Below, piece by piece: positions 1-8,015 of a stretch of DNA of 64,000 nt. Each line of letters starts with the position of its first letter. Position 1 is the stretch's first letter. A program made the translations under genes and the position numbers. The stretch comes from Chloroflexota bacterium (GTDB lineage Bacteria; Chloroflexota; Anaerolineae; Promineifilales; Promineifilaceae). The stretch is from assembly GCA_014584575.1 (NCBI GenBank), contig JACTMP010000032.1, positions 145,519 to 209,518 of the forward strand. Reading direction: 5' to 3'. A model generated the notes under the pieces. It worked only from the letters and a program-made list of their open reading frames with translations, was not told the origin of the DNA and ran no database searches.

Positions 1-261
1 GTAGCCACCGGCCATGATGCTAATCACGCCCATGAACAATTTCCATGCCCAGGCGGTATGATCCTGGAACATATGCACCAGATCGAGAACGCCGCCGATG
101 ACCCAGTAAATCCCTAACAGCGTCACCAGTAACATCCAGGCATCTGCTCTGGTCTTGGCTGGCGACCAGAGAAAGACCGCGCCAATAACCACTAAGGCAA
201 TGCCCTGGATGAGTAAAAATCCCCAGGGACGTGTTTTTGTTTCCATTGCGGTTGCCGACAT
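1..261 (-). CDS. DUF308/HdeD-family membrane protein (partial, C-terminus off the window)
   Basis: An open frame of 87 codons runs off the left edge. It starts at ATG 261 after an AAGGAGG-type ribosome site eight to ten bases upstream. The visible part has two hydrophobic helices (about residues 13-29 and 40-60) separated by a short polar loop with WSPAKTRAD. The second helix carries the GIYWVIGGVLDL pattern seen in DUF308/HdeD membrane proteins, which are small multi-pass proteins linked to acid or envelope stress in some bacteria. The role here is unknown. The next gene on the same strand is also a small membrane protein and could be co-transcribed with it. Confidence 0.7.
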   Translation of the reverse strand, partial: MSATAMETKTRPWGFLLIQGIALVVIGAVFLWSPAKTRADAWMLLVTLLGIYWVIGGVLDLVHMFQDHTAWAWKLFMGVISIMAGGY

Positions 262-337
262 GAAATTTTCCTCCTTATCTCTACATGTAAATAATATGGT
301 GTCTTCTATAACCCTCAGTCAGGGTTGATGGTTGCTG

Positions 338-667
338 TTAGCCACCTTGGGGGGTGGAGCCAGGAAAGTTGGCAGGCAGGCGATCTCGATTAGAGTATCC
401 GGCGCCGGCAATGCTGGCAAGGTCTAGCAGAACAGCCAGCCCGATCCATAACCAGTCCAAACCCTGTAATCCACCCACGGCCGATGATTGCAGCATAATG
501 TACATGAGGGTGGTAAACGGCAGCAGGAAAAAGCCGAGGCAAGGCACGAGAAATGTGCTAAACATCGCATCCATAACTCCCGGGCGAGCAAGCCAGAACA
601 TCAGGAGCATCAGACGCGAAAACCCGGTGATTAATCCAGTAAGACACCCTGCATTATTTTGTCGCAT
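338..667 (-). CDS. small membrane protein, unknown function
   Basis: A 109-residue protein with about three hydrophobic segments (residues 18-37, 40-63 and 70-92) and a polar C-terminal tail (NRDRLPANFPGSTPQGG). The start at ATG 667 is preferred over an in-frame ATG eight codons upstream because AAGGAGG lies nine bases before it. No catalytic motif is visible and I do not recognise the family. It lies just upstream (same strand) of the DUF308 gene, with about 75 bases between them, so a shared membrane-protein transcription unit is possible. Confidence 0.6.
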   Translation of the reverse strand: MRQNNAGCLTGLITGFSRLMLLMFWLARPGVMDAMFSTFLVPCLGFFLLPFTTLMYIMLQSSAVGGLQGLDWLWIGLAVLLDLASIAGAGYSNRDRLPANFPGSTPQGG

Positions 668-852
668 TTTCAATTTCCTCCTTGCAAGCAACGGCCGTTT
701 ACGCCGCTAACTCATACAAAATCCCGGTACCTCGATAAAAGATCCTGATTCAAATCTGTATAACCGGGTATACAAGCCCGCAAACTTTAGCATACAGGGG
801 GAAAAAACTGCACAGCAGTACCAAAAAGGTGCAAAAAGGGTGAATGCTTCAC

Positions 853-2004
853 TTATCGGCCCAGGATTTCCGCCAGCGCCGCCAGCAGCAGGGAGACATT
901 TTCCGGGCGGCTGTTGTGGCCCATCAGTCCGATGCGCCATACTTTGCCCGCCAGTTGGCCGAAGCCGCCGGCAATTTCGATGTTGTAGTTGTTGAGCAGG
1001 CGCACGGCCGTGTCTCGTGCATCTATTCCCGCCGGTACACGCACGGTGGTCAGCGCCGGGATGCGGTGCGCCGGGTCGTTCACATGGCAGGCCAGGTCTA
1101 ATTCCACCAGCCCATCCCACAGCCGTTCGGCGTTGGCCTGGTGGCGCGCCCAGCGGGCAGCCAGTCCTTCCTCGACTACCAGCCGCAGCCCTTCCCGCAC
1201 GGCATACATGGAGTTGATGGGTGCGGTGTGGTGGTAGCTGCGTGTTTTGCCATCCCAATACTGGCTGAGGGTGGTCATGTCCAGATACCAGTTAGGCACT
1301 TTAGTGCGACGGCCGTGCAGCTTTGCCAGCGCCCGTTCGCCCAATGTAAACGGGGAAGCGCCGGGCGGACAGCTTAGCCCTTTTTGTGAACAGGAATAAG
1401 CGGCATCTACACCCCACTCATCCAGAAAAATGGGTGTGGTGCCCAGGCTGGTGACGGTGTCAATCAGCAACAGACAGTTATGGGCGCGGCACAGGTCGCC
1501 GATGCCGTCCATCGGCTGCAATGCGCCGGTAGAGGTTTCGGCGTGAACCAACGCCAGCAGGGTTGGTTGGTGTGTTTCTACGGCCGTTTGGATTTCATCC
1601 AGCGTAAAAACTTCGCCCCAGGGTTTCTCGATGCGACGGACGTCCGCGCCATAACGAGAGGCCATATCCACCAACCGCTCGCCAAAGTAGCCGATCACCC
1701 CAATGAGGACGACATCACCTGGCTCAACCAGGTTAGCAATGGCTGCTTCCATGGCGGCGCTGCCGGTGCCGCTGACAGGCAGCGTAAAGGGATTGCTGGT
1801 TTGCCAGGCATAACGCAGCATCTCCTGAATGTCATTCATTACCTGGATGAAAGCCGGGTCGAGGTGCCCAACCGGAGGCATAGAAATGGCCTGCAAAACA
1901 CGCGGATGGGCGTTCGAGGGGCCAGGGCCTAGCAGTAGGCGGGGGGGCATATCGAGTTGGGGGGCAAAAAAACGGTGAGTTTCGTTAATGATGGGCATGT
2001 TCAT
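853..2004 (-). CDS. class V aminotransferase, alanine/serine-glyoxylate type
   Basis: A 383-residue PLP enzyme of the alanine-glyoxylate / serine-glyoxylate aminotransferase group. It opens with the family's LLLGPGPSNAHPRVLQA segment, then SGTGSAAMEAA (phosphate-binding loop), HAETSTGALQPM, and LLLIDTVTSLG. The Schiff-base lysine sits in SQKGLSCPPG at about residue 208. Length is normal for the family. The start at ATG 2004 is chosen because AGGAG lies six bases upstream; a longer frame reaching to 2094 would run into a repeat element. Such enzymes transfer the amino group of alanine or serine to glyoxylate in the cytoplasm, but exact substrates cannot be read from sequence. It stands alone, followed by a poorly coding gap. 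Confidence 0.88.
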   Translation of the reverse strand: MNMPIINETHRFFAPQLDMPPRLLLGPGPSNAHPRVLQAISMPPVGHLDPAFIQVMNDIQEMLRYAWQTSNPFTLPVSGTGSAAMEAAIANLVEPGDVVLIGVIGYFGERLVDMASRYGADVRRIEKPWGEVFTLDEIQTAVETHQPTLLALVHAETSTGALQPMDGIGDLCRAHNCLLLIDTVTSLGTTPIFLDEWGVDAAYSCSQKGLSCPPGASPFTLGERALAKLHGRRTKVPNWYLDMTTLSQYWDGKTRSYHHTAPINSMYAVREGLRLVVEEGLAARWARHQANAERLWDGLVELDLACHVNDPAHRIPALTTVRVPAGIDARDTAVRLLNNYNIEIAGGFGQLAGKVWRIGLMGHNSRPENVSLLLAALAEILGR

Positions 2005-2057
2005 GGTTTTCTCCTGAAATAATTTTGATGCAAAGCTGTAAAGAGGCATAGGTAATC

Positions 2058-2175
2058 TAGGCCCGGCGAATAAATTTACAGCTACAAGAAGCAAAGCCGA
2101 CCTTCGTCGGCTGGCTACCAGACAGCAAGGGCGGTCTTCGCCTTATGTAGACGCGGTTTCAACCGCCCGGTTTAT
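2058..2175. repeat. ~120-bp multi-hairpin interspersed repeat, copy 1 (centre inverted)
   Basis: This starts GCCCGGCGAATAAATT, continues with a hairpin AGCCGACCTTCGTCGGCT and a second weak hairpin around GGCGGTCTTCGCC, and ends with GTAG.CGCGGTTTCAACCGCC. Copies 2 (39415-39531) and 3 (44996-45125) share the ends, but the central ~55 bases here read as the reverse complement of their centres. It fills most of the gap between the aminotransferase and menG genes. Confidence 0.75.
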
Positions 2176-2204
2176 TAGCGAAATAAAAAGTCAATGTTCA
2201 TCAA

Positions 2205-2915
2205 TCAATCGCCGGGTTTTTGTCCGGTGTGGATAGCGATGGTGCCAAACATGAATAGTTTGTGTTCCACGTTGACTAACCCGGTCTGGCGCATCGTTTC
2301 GGCCAGGTGTTCGGGCGTCTGGAATTGTTGGGTACTGTCCGGCAGGTAGCGGTAGGCGTCAGATTCGCCGGTGACCAGTCTCCCCAGCGTGGGGATGATA
2401 GTGTTGAGGTGGAATTTGATAAACGGCCGTAACACATTCTTCTTGGGCGGGCTGGATTCCAGCACCACCACCCGACCGCCCGGTTTTGTCACCCGCATCT
2501 GCTCGCGGAAAGCGCCGGGCACGTCAATTACATTGCGCATCAGAAAGCCAGAGGTCACGGCGTCAAAGGTGTTGTCTGGAAAGGGCAGACGCAAGGTGTC
2601 GGCGGCTGTCCACAAGATGGCGGCGCGGGCGGGCAGCCGTTTGCCGGCCTGCATCATTTCAATGGTGAAGTCGCCGCCGACGGCCGTCAGCCCCTCTACC
2701 TGCTGCAAACCTTCCACTGCAATATCACCGGTGCCGGTCGCAATGTCCAGGAGACGGCCGTGGACCGGTAAATGCGCCTGCTGAATCACATAGCGCCGCC
2801 ACTTCATGTCTTGCCCAAACGTCATCAGCCGGTTCATGCGGTCATACCGCCCGGCGATACGGGCAAACATATCTTGCACATAGTCAGCGCGTTCCTGTCC
2901 TTCCAAATGAGCCAT
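2205..2915 (-). CDS. menG: demethylmenaquinone methyltransferase (UbiE/MenG family)
   Basis: A 236-residue SAM-dependent methyltransferase. The N-terminus (VQDMFARIAGRYDRMNRLM) is the UbiE/MenG signature for the substrate-binding helix. Motif I is LLDIATGTGDIAV at about residue 56, followed by FPDNTFDAVTSGFLMRNV and PGGRVVVLESS. It methylates demethylmenaquinone to menaquinone in the last step of quinone synthesis, at the membrane surface. The ubiquinone role is unlikely because no ubiquinone genes are visible and the host appears to be a menaquinone user. The start at ATG 2915 has GAGGT a few bases upstream. It is divergent from the TPR gene, and the gap carries a CACCTGC tandem repeat. Confidence 0.9.
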   Translation of the reverse strand: MAHLEGQERADYVQDMFARIAGRYDRMNRLMTFGQDMKWRRYVIQQAHLPVHGRLLDIATGTGDIAVEGLQQVEGLTAVGGDFTIEMMQAGKRLPARAAILWTAADTLRLPFPDNTFDAVTSGFLMRNVIDVPGAFREQMRVTKPGGRVVVLESSPPKKNVLRPFIKFHLNTIIPTLGRLVTGESDAYRYLPDSTQQFQTPEHLAETMRQTGLVNVEHKLFMFGTIAIHTGQKPGD

Positions 2916-2942
2916 ACTACCTCAAATTCCTATTACTCTTGT

Positions 2943-2984
2943 CACCTGCCACCTGCCACCTGCCACCTGCCACTCCTGCCACCC
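2943..2984. repeat. CACCTGC tandem word repeat
   Basis: The 7-base word CACCTGC is repeated four times in direct array, then degenerates (CACTCCTGCCACCCGCC). It lies in the divergent gap between menG and the TPR gene. Unlike other word repeats in the window it has only one arm and cannot form a long hairpin. Confidence 0.85.
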
Positions 2985-3089
2985 GCCTCAATTCTAACAC
3001 CATCCCCCGACTTTGTAGATAAAGCGTAAAAATGGATGGTACGGCTGTACTCCTTTGTTATCCCTTCCCCACCCTTCACGAATCCTTTA

Positions 3090-3118
3090 TTGAGAAAATT
3101 CCCGCTCCTGTGTATCAT
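3090..3118 (+). promoter_or_regulatory. sigma-70-like promoter, leaderless start of the TPR gene
   Basis: TTGAGA (3090-3095), a 17-base spacer, then TATCAT (3113-3118). Only seven bases separate the -10 box from the ATG at 3126, so the transcript should begin at or next to the start codon. No Shine-Dalgarno sequence is present, which fits leaderless translation. Confidence 0.5.
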
Positions 3119-3125
3119 ACGCAGC

Positions 3126-4439
3126 ATGTCAGATACCGTTACTTCTGGTCAACTCAGCCTCGCCGGCGTTTCTGCCGCCGCCATTAAAGCGTTCCGCGAG
3201 GGGCGCATGGCCGCCCGCGAACAGCAATATGACAAAGCGGTGCGTTATTACAGCGACGCCCTGGCCTTTGAAAACGCCCCCGTTATGTTTCGCTCTCGTC
3301 TGTTTGAGTACCGCGGGCAATGTTTCTGGCTGTTGGGCGAATTTGAAGCGGCTGAAAAAGATTACTTGGAGTCACTGGCCATTAGTGATAACCAGGACCA
3401 AACGGCGCGCGCCCGCGTGCGCCTGGGCGAACTGGCCGACTTTCGCGGTCAATATGAAGAAGCCGAGAAGCTGTATCAACAGGCATTGCAAGAAGGGCTT
3501 ACCTCCCAAAACCTGTTGGTTATTGGCCGGGCGCGGCGTGGGTTGGGTGTCTTATATCGGCGGCAGGGTAATACCGATGCTGCCATTAACCATCTCACCC
3601 AATCATTAGCCGCTTTTCGCCAGGCCGGTGAAGCCCGTGAGCAGGGGCGCGTCCTCACCAGTCTCGGTCGTACCCGTCAGGCGCGGGGCGAATACCAACA
3701 TGCTTTAGCCGCCCACCATGAGGCGCACAAAATCCTGGAATCGGTTAGCGACCGCTGGCGGGTGGTGCAGGCGCTCAACGACATCGGCGAGTGCCACCAG
3801 GCGCTTTATGATATTGAGACTGCCCTCTCTTACCATCAGCGCGCCTTACAGCAGGCGTTGGAAACTAAAGCGGAACTACTGGTGCCAGAGATCAAACGCA
3901 ACCTCGGTGTTGATCTGGTGGAAATGGGGCAATATGAGCAGGGATTGGTCTATTTGCAGGCGGCTCTGGAGGGGGCGCGTGAGGTCGGCAATCTGGAGCA
4001 TGAAGCGTTAGCTCTGTATAACCTGGCCCGCGCCTATCTGCGTTATGAGGATTTTTCACTGGCCGAACAGGCAGTGGCGTCGCTGGCTCATATTGCCGAA
4101 ACTTTGAATGCGGACCGTTATCGGGCATTGGCCTCTTTTGTGCGCGGCGAACTGCTCTTTTACCAGGGGGAGCGGGCAATGGCGTTGGCAGAACTGAACA
4201 ACGCTATGCTGGCAGCGCAAACGTCGGTGGATCAGGGTACGTTGTGGAAATTACATGCCACGATGAGCCATGTGGCTGACAATGCCAACATTGCAGCGGT
4301 GCATCTAACGATTGCTGTGGACTTTATACGGCAAATGGCCGAACCCCTGCAAGACCCACACTTGAAGTCTTGTTTTGTTTATGCCCCACCCGTATTGGCC
4401 GTCTTGCAAGCTGCCAATATCAACCCGGAAAAGCTATAA
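3126..4439 (+). CDS. tetratricopeptide-repeat protein
   Basis: A 437-residue soluble protein made almost wholly of TPR helical pairs. At least eight repeats can be read from about residue 20 to 390, with the usual pattern such as GRMAAREQQYDKAVRYYSDAL, RGQYEEAEKLYQQAL, RGEYQHALAAHHEA and MGQYEQGLVYLQAAL. There is no signal peptide, membrane helix or attached catalytic domain, so it is probably a scaffold or a sensor partner. The start at 3126 is taken because a promoter places transcription at this codon; a longer frame from 3036 would extend upstream through the promoter. The following HExxH gene begins 30 bases downstream and may be co-transcribed. Confidence 0.8.
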   Translation: MSDTVTSGQLSLAGVSAAAIKAFREGRMAAREQQYDKAVRYYSDALAFENAPVMFRSRLFEYRGQCFWLLGEFEAAEKDYLESLAISDNQDQTARARVRLGELADFRGQYEEAEKLYQQALQEGLTSQNLLVIGRARRGLGVLYRRQGNTDAAINHLTQSLAAFRQAGEAREQGRVLTSLGRTRQARGEYQHALAAHHEAHKILESVSDRWRVVQALNDIGECHQALYDIETALSYHQRALQQALETKAELLVPEIKRNLGVDLVEMGQYEQGLVYLQAALEGAREVGNLEHEALALYNLARAYLRYEDFSLAEQAVASLAHIAETLNADRYRALASFVRGELLFYQGERAMALAELNNAMLAAQTSVDQGTLWKLHATMSHVADNANIAAVHLTIAVDFIRQMAEPLQDPHLKSCFVYAPPVLAVLQAANINPEKL

Positions 4440-4469
4440 CTTTGCCTCCTCGGCGGCCAATCAGCCCTG

Positions 4470-5213
4470 ATGCCTGAACAGAGTAACTGCACGCATCACC
4501 CATCACGCATCACGTTTTTTACGTGGTGGCGTGAGCGCGTTGTTAGCCTCTGGCTTTGGCCGCTGAACCTGGTGCGCGATTTTCCGGCGCGGGCGCGGCG
4601 GTTAGGGAAGACCGGGCGCACGGCCGTAACCCACCAACCTCCCCTGCGCCAGACACTCCATTTGCTGATCGTCCAACTTTTTGATCTGGCAGGCGGCCCA
4701 GAATTGGCGCAAATTTTCCTGCGGTTGCTGGCCCATACCACACCATTGACGGCAGCGGAAACGGCCGTGATGACCGACATCATTGGCTTACAACTCCGGT
4801 ATACCGATGTGCGCCTGGCGACAGGTGGGCTTTCCCGATGGATATTCCGGTACAACGGCAACCTGGCCTTTACTGCCTGGCATACCATCTTTTTGCCCGA
4901 AACGCCGGCCCGTTCCCGCCAAAACCGGGCGCTTTTGGTACATGAACTGACGCACGTCTACCAGTATGAGCGGGTTGGTACCCGTTACATGACAGAAGCC
5001 ATCGCCGTGTTGATCGCCACCCGCCGTGATTGTTATGCTTATGGCGGCGCCGCCGGCTTAGCCCAGGCCCACGCGCAGCAAATTCCCTTGGCCAGCTTTA
5101 ACCAGGAGCAGCAGGCCCAAATTGTTCAGGATTATTTCTCCTTGTGGGTAGCAGGAGAAGACGTGACGGCCTATTTGCCTTATATGGAGGAAGTCAGGTG
5201 CGGTGCACTTTGA
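4470..5213 (+). CDS. HExxH protein resembling DUF4157-type putative metallopeptidase
   Basis: 247 residues. The key feature is HELTHVYQYE at residues 158-167, a zinc-metallopeptidase HExxH motif followed by a helix as in the DUF4157/Vgr-related group. A second acidic ligand is not certain (a candidate is the glutamate in YMTEAIAV, about 17 residues on). The C-terminal part is soluble and acidic. The first 35 codons overlap a CATCACG word repeat (4490-4515) and encode an atypical Trp/Arg-rich stretch, so the real start is uncertain although no other in-frame ATG is close. Function unknown; it may be a structural relative rather than an active peptidase. Confidence 0.6.
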   Translation: MPEQSNCTHHPSRITFFTWWRERVVSLWLWPLNLVRDFPARARRLGKTGRTAVTHQPPLRQTLHLLIVQLFDLAGGPELAQIFLRLLAHTTPLTAAETAVMTDIIGLQLRYTDVRLATGGLSRWIFRYNGNLAFTAWHTIFLPETPARSRQNRALLVHELTHVYQYERVGTRYMTEAIAVLIATRRDCYAYGGAAGLAQAHAQQIPLASFNQEQQAQIVQDYFSLWVAGEDVTAYLPYMEEVRCGAL

Positions 5214-5227
5214 AAGTACACCGCACC
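5197..5227. other. strong hairpin over the stop codon of the HExxH gene
   Basis: Arms GGTGCGGTG and CACCGCACC (9 bp) extend through ACTTT/AAAGT with one mismatch, giving about 15 bp including the TGA stop codon. No T-run follows, so it is not a standard terminator; it may protect the 3' end or help termination. Confidence 0.55.
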
Positions 5228-5274
5228 CGAACACCTTGAACCTGCCACTGTAATGTAGCTGTTATGTCACTACG

Positions 5275-5302
5275 TTGACACTAACGCGCACATAGGTATA
5301 AT
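5275..5302 (+). promoter_or_regulatory. consensus sigma-70 promoter of the peptide ABC operon
   Basis: TTGACA (5275-5280), 16-base spacer, TATAAT (5297-5302): both hexamers match consensus exactly. The predicted transcript starts near 5309, leaving a leader of about 270 bases before the binding-protein gene at 5579. Confidence 0.85.
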
Positions 5303-5355
5303 AGTTTCATTCCCTGCATCTGTTGGTTACCCTCAAATCAACAGGAGACCACTTA

Positions 5356-5442
5356 ATGGTTAAAGAAAACATGATTGTTTTTGAAAGCCCCTATCATACC
5401 GTGACCTTTGCCATACCTGGTAACGATGTCAAGGTCATGTAG
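5356..5442 (+). CDS. 28-residue leader ORF upstream of the ABC operon
   Basis: ATG at 5356 with AGGAG eight bases upstream, ending at TAG 5442. The peptide begins MVKENMIVFESPYHTV and ends NDVKVM. It lies inside the leader of the operon transcript, after the strong promoter and before a hairpin (5459-5485). It could be a leader peptide that couples translation to downstream expression, or a decayed remnant of a longer gene. Codon use looks like normal coding sequence. No family recognised. Confidence 0.45.
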   Translation: MVKENMIVFESPYHTVTFAIPGNDVKVM

Positions 5443-5458
5443 GGGCTGTTTACATTTC

Positions 5459-5485
5459 GTGCACAAACCTGACAGGTTTTTGCAC
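5459..5485 (+). promoter_or_regulatory. leader hairpin followed by strong ribosome site
   Basis: GTGCACAAACCTG pairs with CAGGTTTTTGCAC around an ACA-type loop. The hairpin is followed at once by AAGGAGGTGATGGCGTAA, a perfect Shine-Dalgarno sequence before a two-codon frame (ATG GCG TAA). Possible attenuator or ribosome-sensing element in the ABC operon leader. Confidence 0.4.
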
Positions 5486-5578
5486 AAGGAGGTGATGGCG
5501 TAAAAGCAGCTATCGAGAATCACAATAGTTCCAATTTAACAGTTTATTGTTTTAGATTTAGAGACTTGGAGGAGACAA

Positions 5579-7576
5579 ATGTCAAAAAAGTGGTTTACAA
5601 TCCTTGCCACACTTGTGGCCTTTAGTTTTGTTTTAGCAGCTTGTCAGTCTGCGGAGCCAACAGTTGTAGAAGTAACCCGTGTTGTGACCGAAACAGTTGT
5701 GGAGACAGTTGAGGTTGAAGGCGGAACCGAGGAAGTCCAGGTTGAAGTCACACGTGTTGTTGTCGAGACGGTAGTGGTAGAACCGACGGCCGCACCGGTA
5801 GAAGCTCAACCCAAAGACCTGGTTGTCTGTATGGCCCAGGAACCCACCACCCTGTATCCCTACGGTGGCTCCATGCTGGCGATGTCCGCTGTGTTGCATG
5901 CCGTTTATGAAAACAACTTTACCACTCTATCCTATGCCTACCAGGCGCAAGGTCTTGAAAAGGTACCCAGCCTGGCCGATGGCGATGCCCAGTTGGTTGA
6001 GGTAGAGGTACAACCTGGCGATATGGTACGTGATGCATCCGATGCCGTTGTAGCCTGGGGTGAAGGCGTCACGGTCAATAATGCGGCCGGTGAAGAAGTA
6101 ACCTTTGATGGCGCCGCGGTGACGATGGAGCAACTGGTGGTGGACTTCACCATGAAACCGCGTGTTTGGTCGGATGGTGAACCGGTGAAAGCCAGCGATT
6201 CCGTCTATGCCTTTAACCTGACCGGCGACCCCGACACTAACCGGCCAAAATACACCTGGGAACGTACCGCCAGCTATGAAGCCACCGGTGATCTGTCCAC
6301 TCGCTGGACCGGTCTGCCTGGTTATATGGACTCTGTCTATTTCACCAATTTCTGGGGACCGCTGCCGGAACATGTTTGGGGTCAATACTCGGCCGCTGAG
6401 TTGATCACCGCCGAAGAATCCAGCCGTATGCCGCTGGGTGATGGCCCGTTCATGATTACGGAATGGGTTGCCGGTGACCGCATCTCATTGGTGAAAAATC
6501 CTCATTACTATCGCGCCGATGAAGGTCTGCCGTATCTGGACAGTGTCACCTACAAATTCATCCCCAACACCAATCAGTTGCTGGCTCAGTTGCTCTCCGG
6601 CGCCTGTGACATTGGTACGCAGGATGGTATGTCCACCAACGAAGCCCCGTTCCTGATTGAGGCCGAGAACAATGGTCTGCTGGTGCCCTTCTTCCAGACC
6701 GGCACGGTGTACGAACACATTGACTTCAACATTGACCCGGTGGAAGAATACCGCGCTCGTCCCGAATGGCGTGACTGGTTCAGCGATGTGCGTATACGCC
6801 AGGCGATGACCATGTGTACGGATCGTCAGGGCATGGTGGATAACATCATGTACGGCCGTTCCGAGATCATCCACACCTACATCCCCAGCGTCCATCCACT
6901 CTACCCAACCGAAGGTCTGACCGAATGGCCCTATGACGTAGAAGCGGCTAACGCCTTACTTGATGAAGCTGGCGCCATAGATACAGATGGTGATGGCATT
7001 CGTGAATATGAAGGTCAGCCCTTTATTGTTACCCTGGGCACCACCGCCGGTAATGTCATGCGCCAGCAGTTGACCCAGATCTTCAAAGAAAATCTGGCGC
7101 AGTGTGGTATTCAAATAGAACTGTATTACCCACCGGCAGGTGAATGGTTTGCTGATGGGCCAGAAGGTGTGCTGTTCGGCCGTAAAACTGACCTGGGTGA
7201 ATTTGCCTGGTTAACCGGCGTTGAACCCTCTTGCAGCCTGTACGGCGGTTGGAACGTACCTGGCGACCCCGAAGCGACCGACGCCGATGGCAACCTGCTC
7301 TATCCGTCCGGCTGGGGTGGTCAGAACAACACTGGCTGGCGTAATGCCGACTTTGACGCTGCCTGCCAGAAAGCCATTGGTTCGCTGCCGGGCACACCGG
7401 AATACGAGGAAGGACACATTGAAGCCCAAATCATCTTCTCTGAGAATGTGCCCGTTATTCCGCTGTTCCTGCGCCTGAAAGTGGCCGCCGCCCGTCCGGA
7501 GGTACTCAACTTCTTCGTAGACCCGACCGAAAATTCTGAACTGTTTAATATCTTTGAGATTGACATTCAGCAATAA
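5579..7576 (+). CDS. peptide/nickel-type ABC transporter solute-binding lipoprotein
   Basis: 665 residues, family-5 extracellular solute-binding protein (OppA/DppA type). A lipoprotein signal (MSKKWFTILATLVAFSFVLA then Cys) ends at lipobox LAAC. Residues 25-75 form a low-complexity Val/Glu/Thr stalk with VEVTRVV repeats, typical of Chloroflexota. The body begins DLVVCMAQEPTTLYPYGG and includes KPRVWSDGEPVKASD, GDGPFMITEWVAGDRI and DVRIRQAMTMCTDRQGMV. It captures peptides or similar solutes outside the membrane and hands them to the two permeases encoded next. The start has GGAGGAG six bases upstream. It is first gene of the operon and ends just before a terminator, suggesting higher expression than the distal genes. 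Confidence 0.92.
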   Translation: MSKKWFTILATLVAFSFVLAACQSAEPTVVEVTRVVTETVVETVEVEGGTEEVQVEVTRVVVETVVVEPTAAPVEAQPKDLVVCMAQEPTTLYPYGGSMLAMSAVLHAVYENNFTTLSYAYQAQGLEKVPSLADGDAQLVEVEVQPGDMVRDASDAVVAWGEGVTVNNAAGEEVTFDGAAVTMEQLVVDFTMKPRVWSDGEPVKASDSVYAFNLTGDPDTNRPKYTWERTASYEATGDLSTRWTGLPGYMDSVYFTNFWGPLPEHVWGQYSAAELITAEESSRMPLGDGPFMITEWVAGDRISLVKNPHYYRADEGLPYLDSVTYKFIPNTNQLLAQLLSGACDIGTQDGMSTNEAPFLIEAENNGLLVPFFQTGTVYEHIDFNIDPVEEYRARPEWRDWFSDVRIRQAMTMCTDRQGMVDNIMYGRSEIIHTYIPSVHPLYPTEGLTEWPYDVEAANALLDEAGAIDTDGDGIREYEGQPFIVTLGTTAGNVMRQQLTQIFKENLAQCGIQIELYYPPAGEWFADGPEGVLFGRKTDLGEFAWLTGVEPSCSLYGGWNVPGDPEATDADGNLLYPSGWGGQNNTGWRNADFDAACQKAIGSLPGTPEYEEGHIEAQIIFSENVPVIPLFLRLKVAAARPEVLNFFVDPTENSELFNIFEIDIQQ

Positions 7577-7600
7577 CGGGGTTGTTGACATGAGATAGTA

Positions 7601-7634
7601 GTGGCAGCGTCTGATGGCGCTGCCACTATTTTTC
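7601..7634 (+). terminator. intrinsic terminator after the binding-protein gene
   Basis: A 9-bp perfect stem (GTGGCAGCG / CGCTGCCAC) with an 8-base loop, followed by TATTTTTCT. It probably gives partial termination so that the binding protein is made in excess over the permeases. Confidence 0.8.
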
Positions 7635-8015
7635 TGGTTCTTATTGGTTTCTGTCCATGCGCTTTGATACAATTTGGCCATGGATGCACTATTTCCCGAT
7701 TCCTCCCACCAATTACTGGCTTTGTGGCCGCATCCACATGCACGCACTCACAAACTTAAGAATTATTTAACACCAACACGCGACGGGGTGGTGCCTGGTC
7801 TAACGTTTGCGGGTACCACATGGGCGCACTGAATGATGCCTTAATTCTGTGCAATGGGATTGATTCAGTATCAGTAGATCGCAATGGGAGGAGTGGGCAT
7901 CCTCAGACACCCACCGGTGCGCATCTGAGGATGCGAACTCCGCTTCGATTTACTGGGTATAGAAGGGTGAGTTAATCATTTCAGGCAAGAGCATAATCTT
8001 GCCAGGAGGTAACAG
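7635..8015. other. intergenic region between binding protein and first permease
   Basis: Besides the twin-hairpin repeat at 7890-7941, it contains a 50-codon open frame at 7680-7832 (begins MDALFPDSSHQLLALW). That frame has a TACAAT box five bases before its ATG but no ribosome site, so it is at most a weak candidate for a leaderless small gene. Nothing else is recognised. Confidence 0.4.
7890..7941 (+). repeat. 52-bp twin-hairpin repeat, copy 1 (degenerate)
   Basis: Two adjacent hairpins: GTGGGCATC..CTCA..GA.ACCCAC and GCGCATC.TGAG.GATGCG. The first half is slightly decayed compared with copies at 44393-44444 (same orientation) and 48832-48883 (opposite orientation). Confidence 0.8.

Noticed and set aside
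7680..7832. 50-codon frame after the ABC binding-protein terminator
   Set aside because: It has a -10-like box but no ribosome site and no recognisable family, so it was recorded only as part of the intergenic region.
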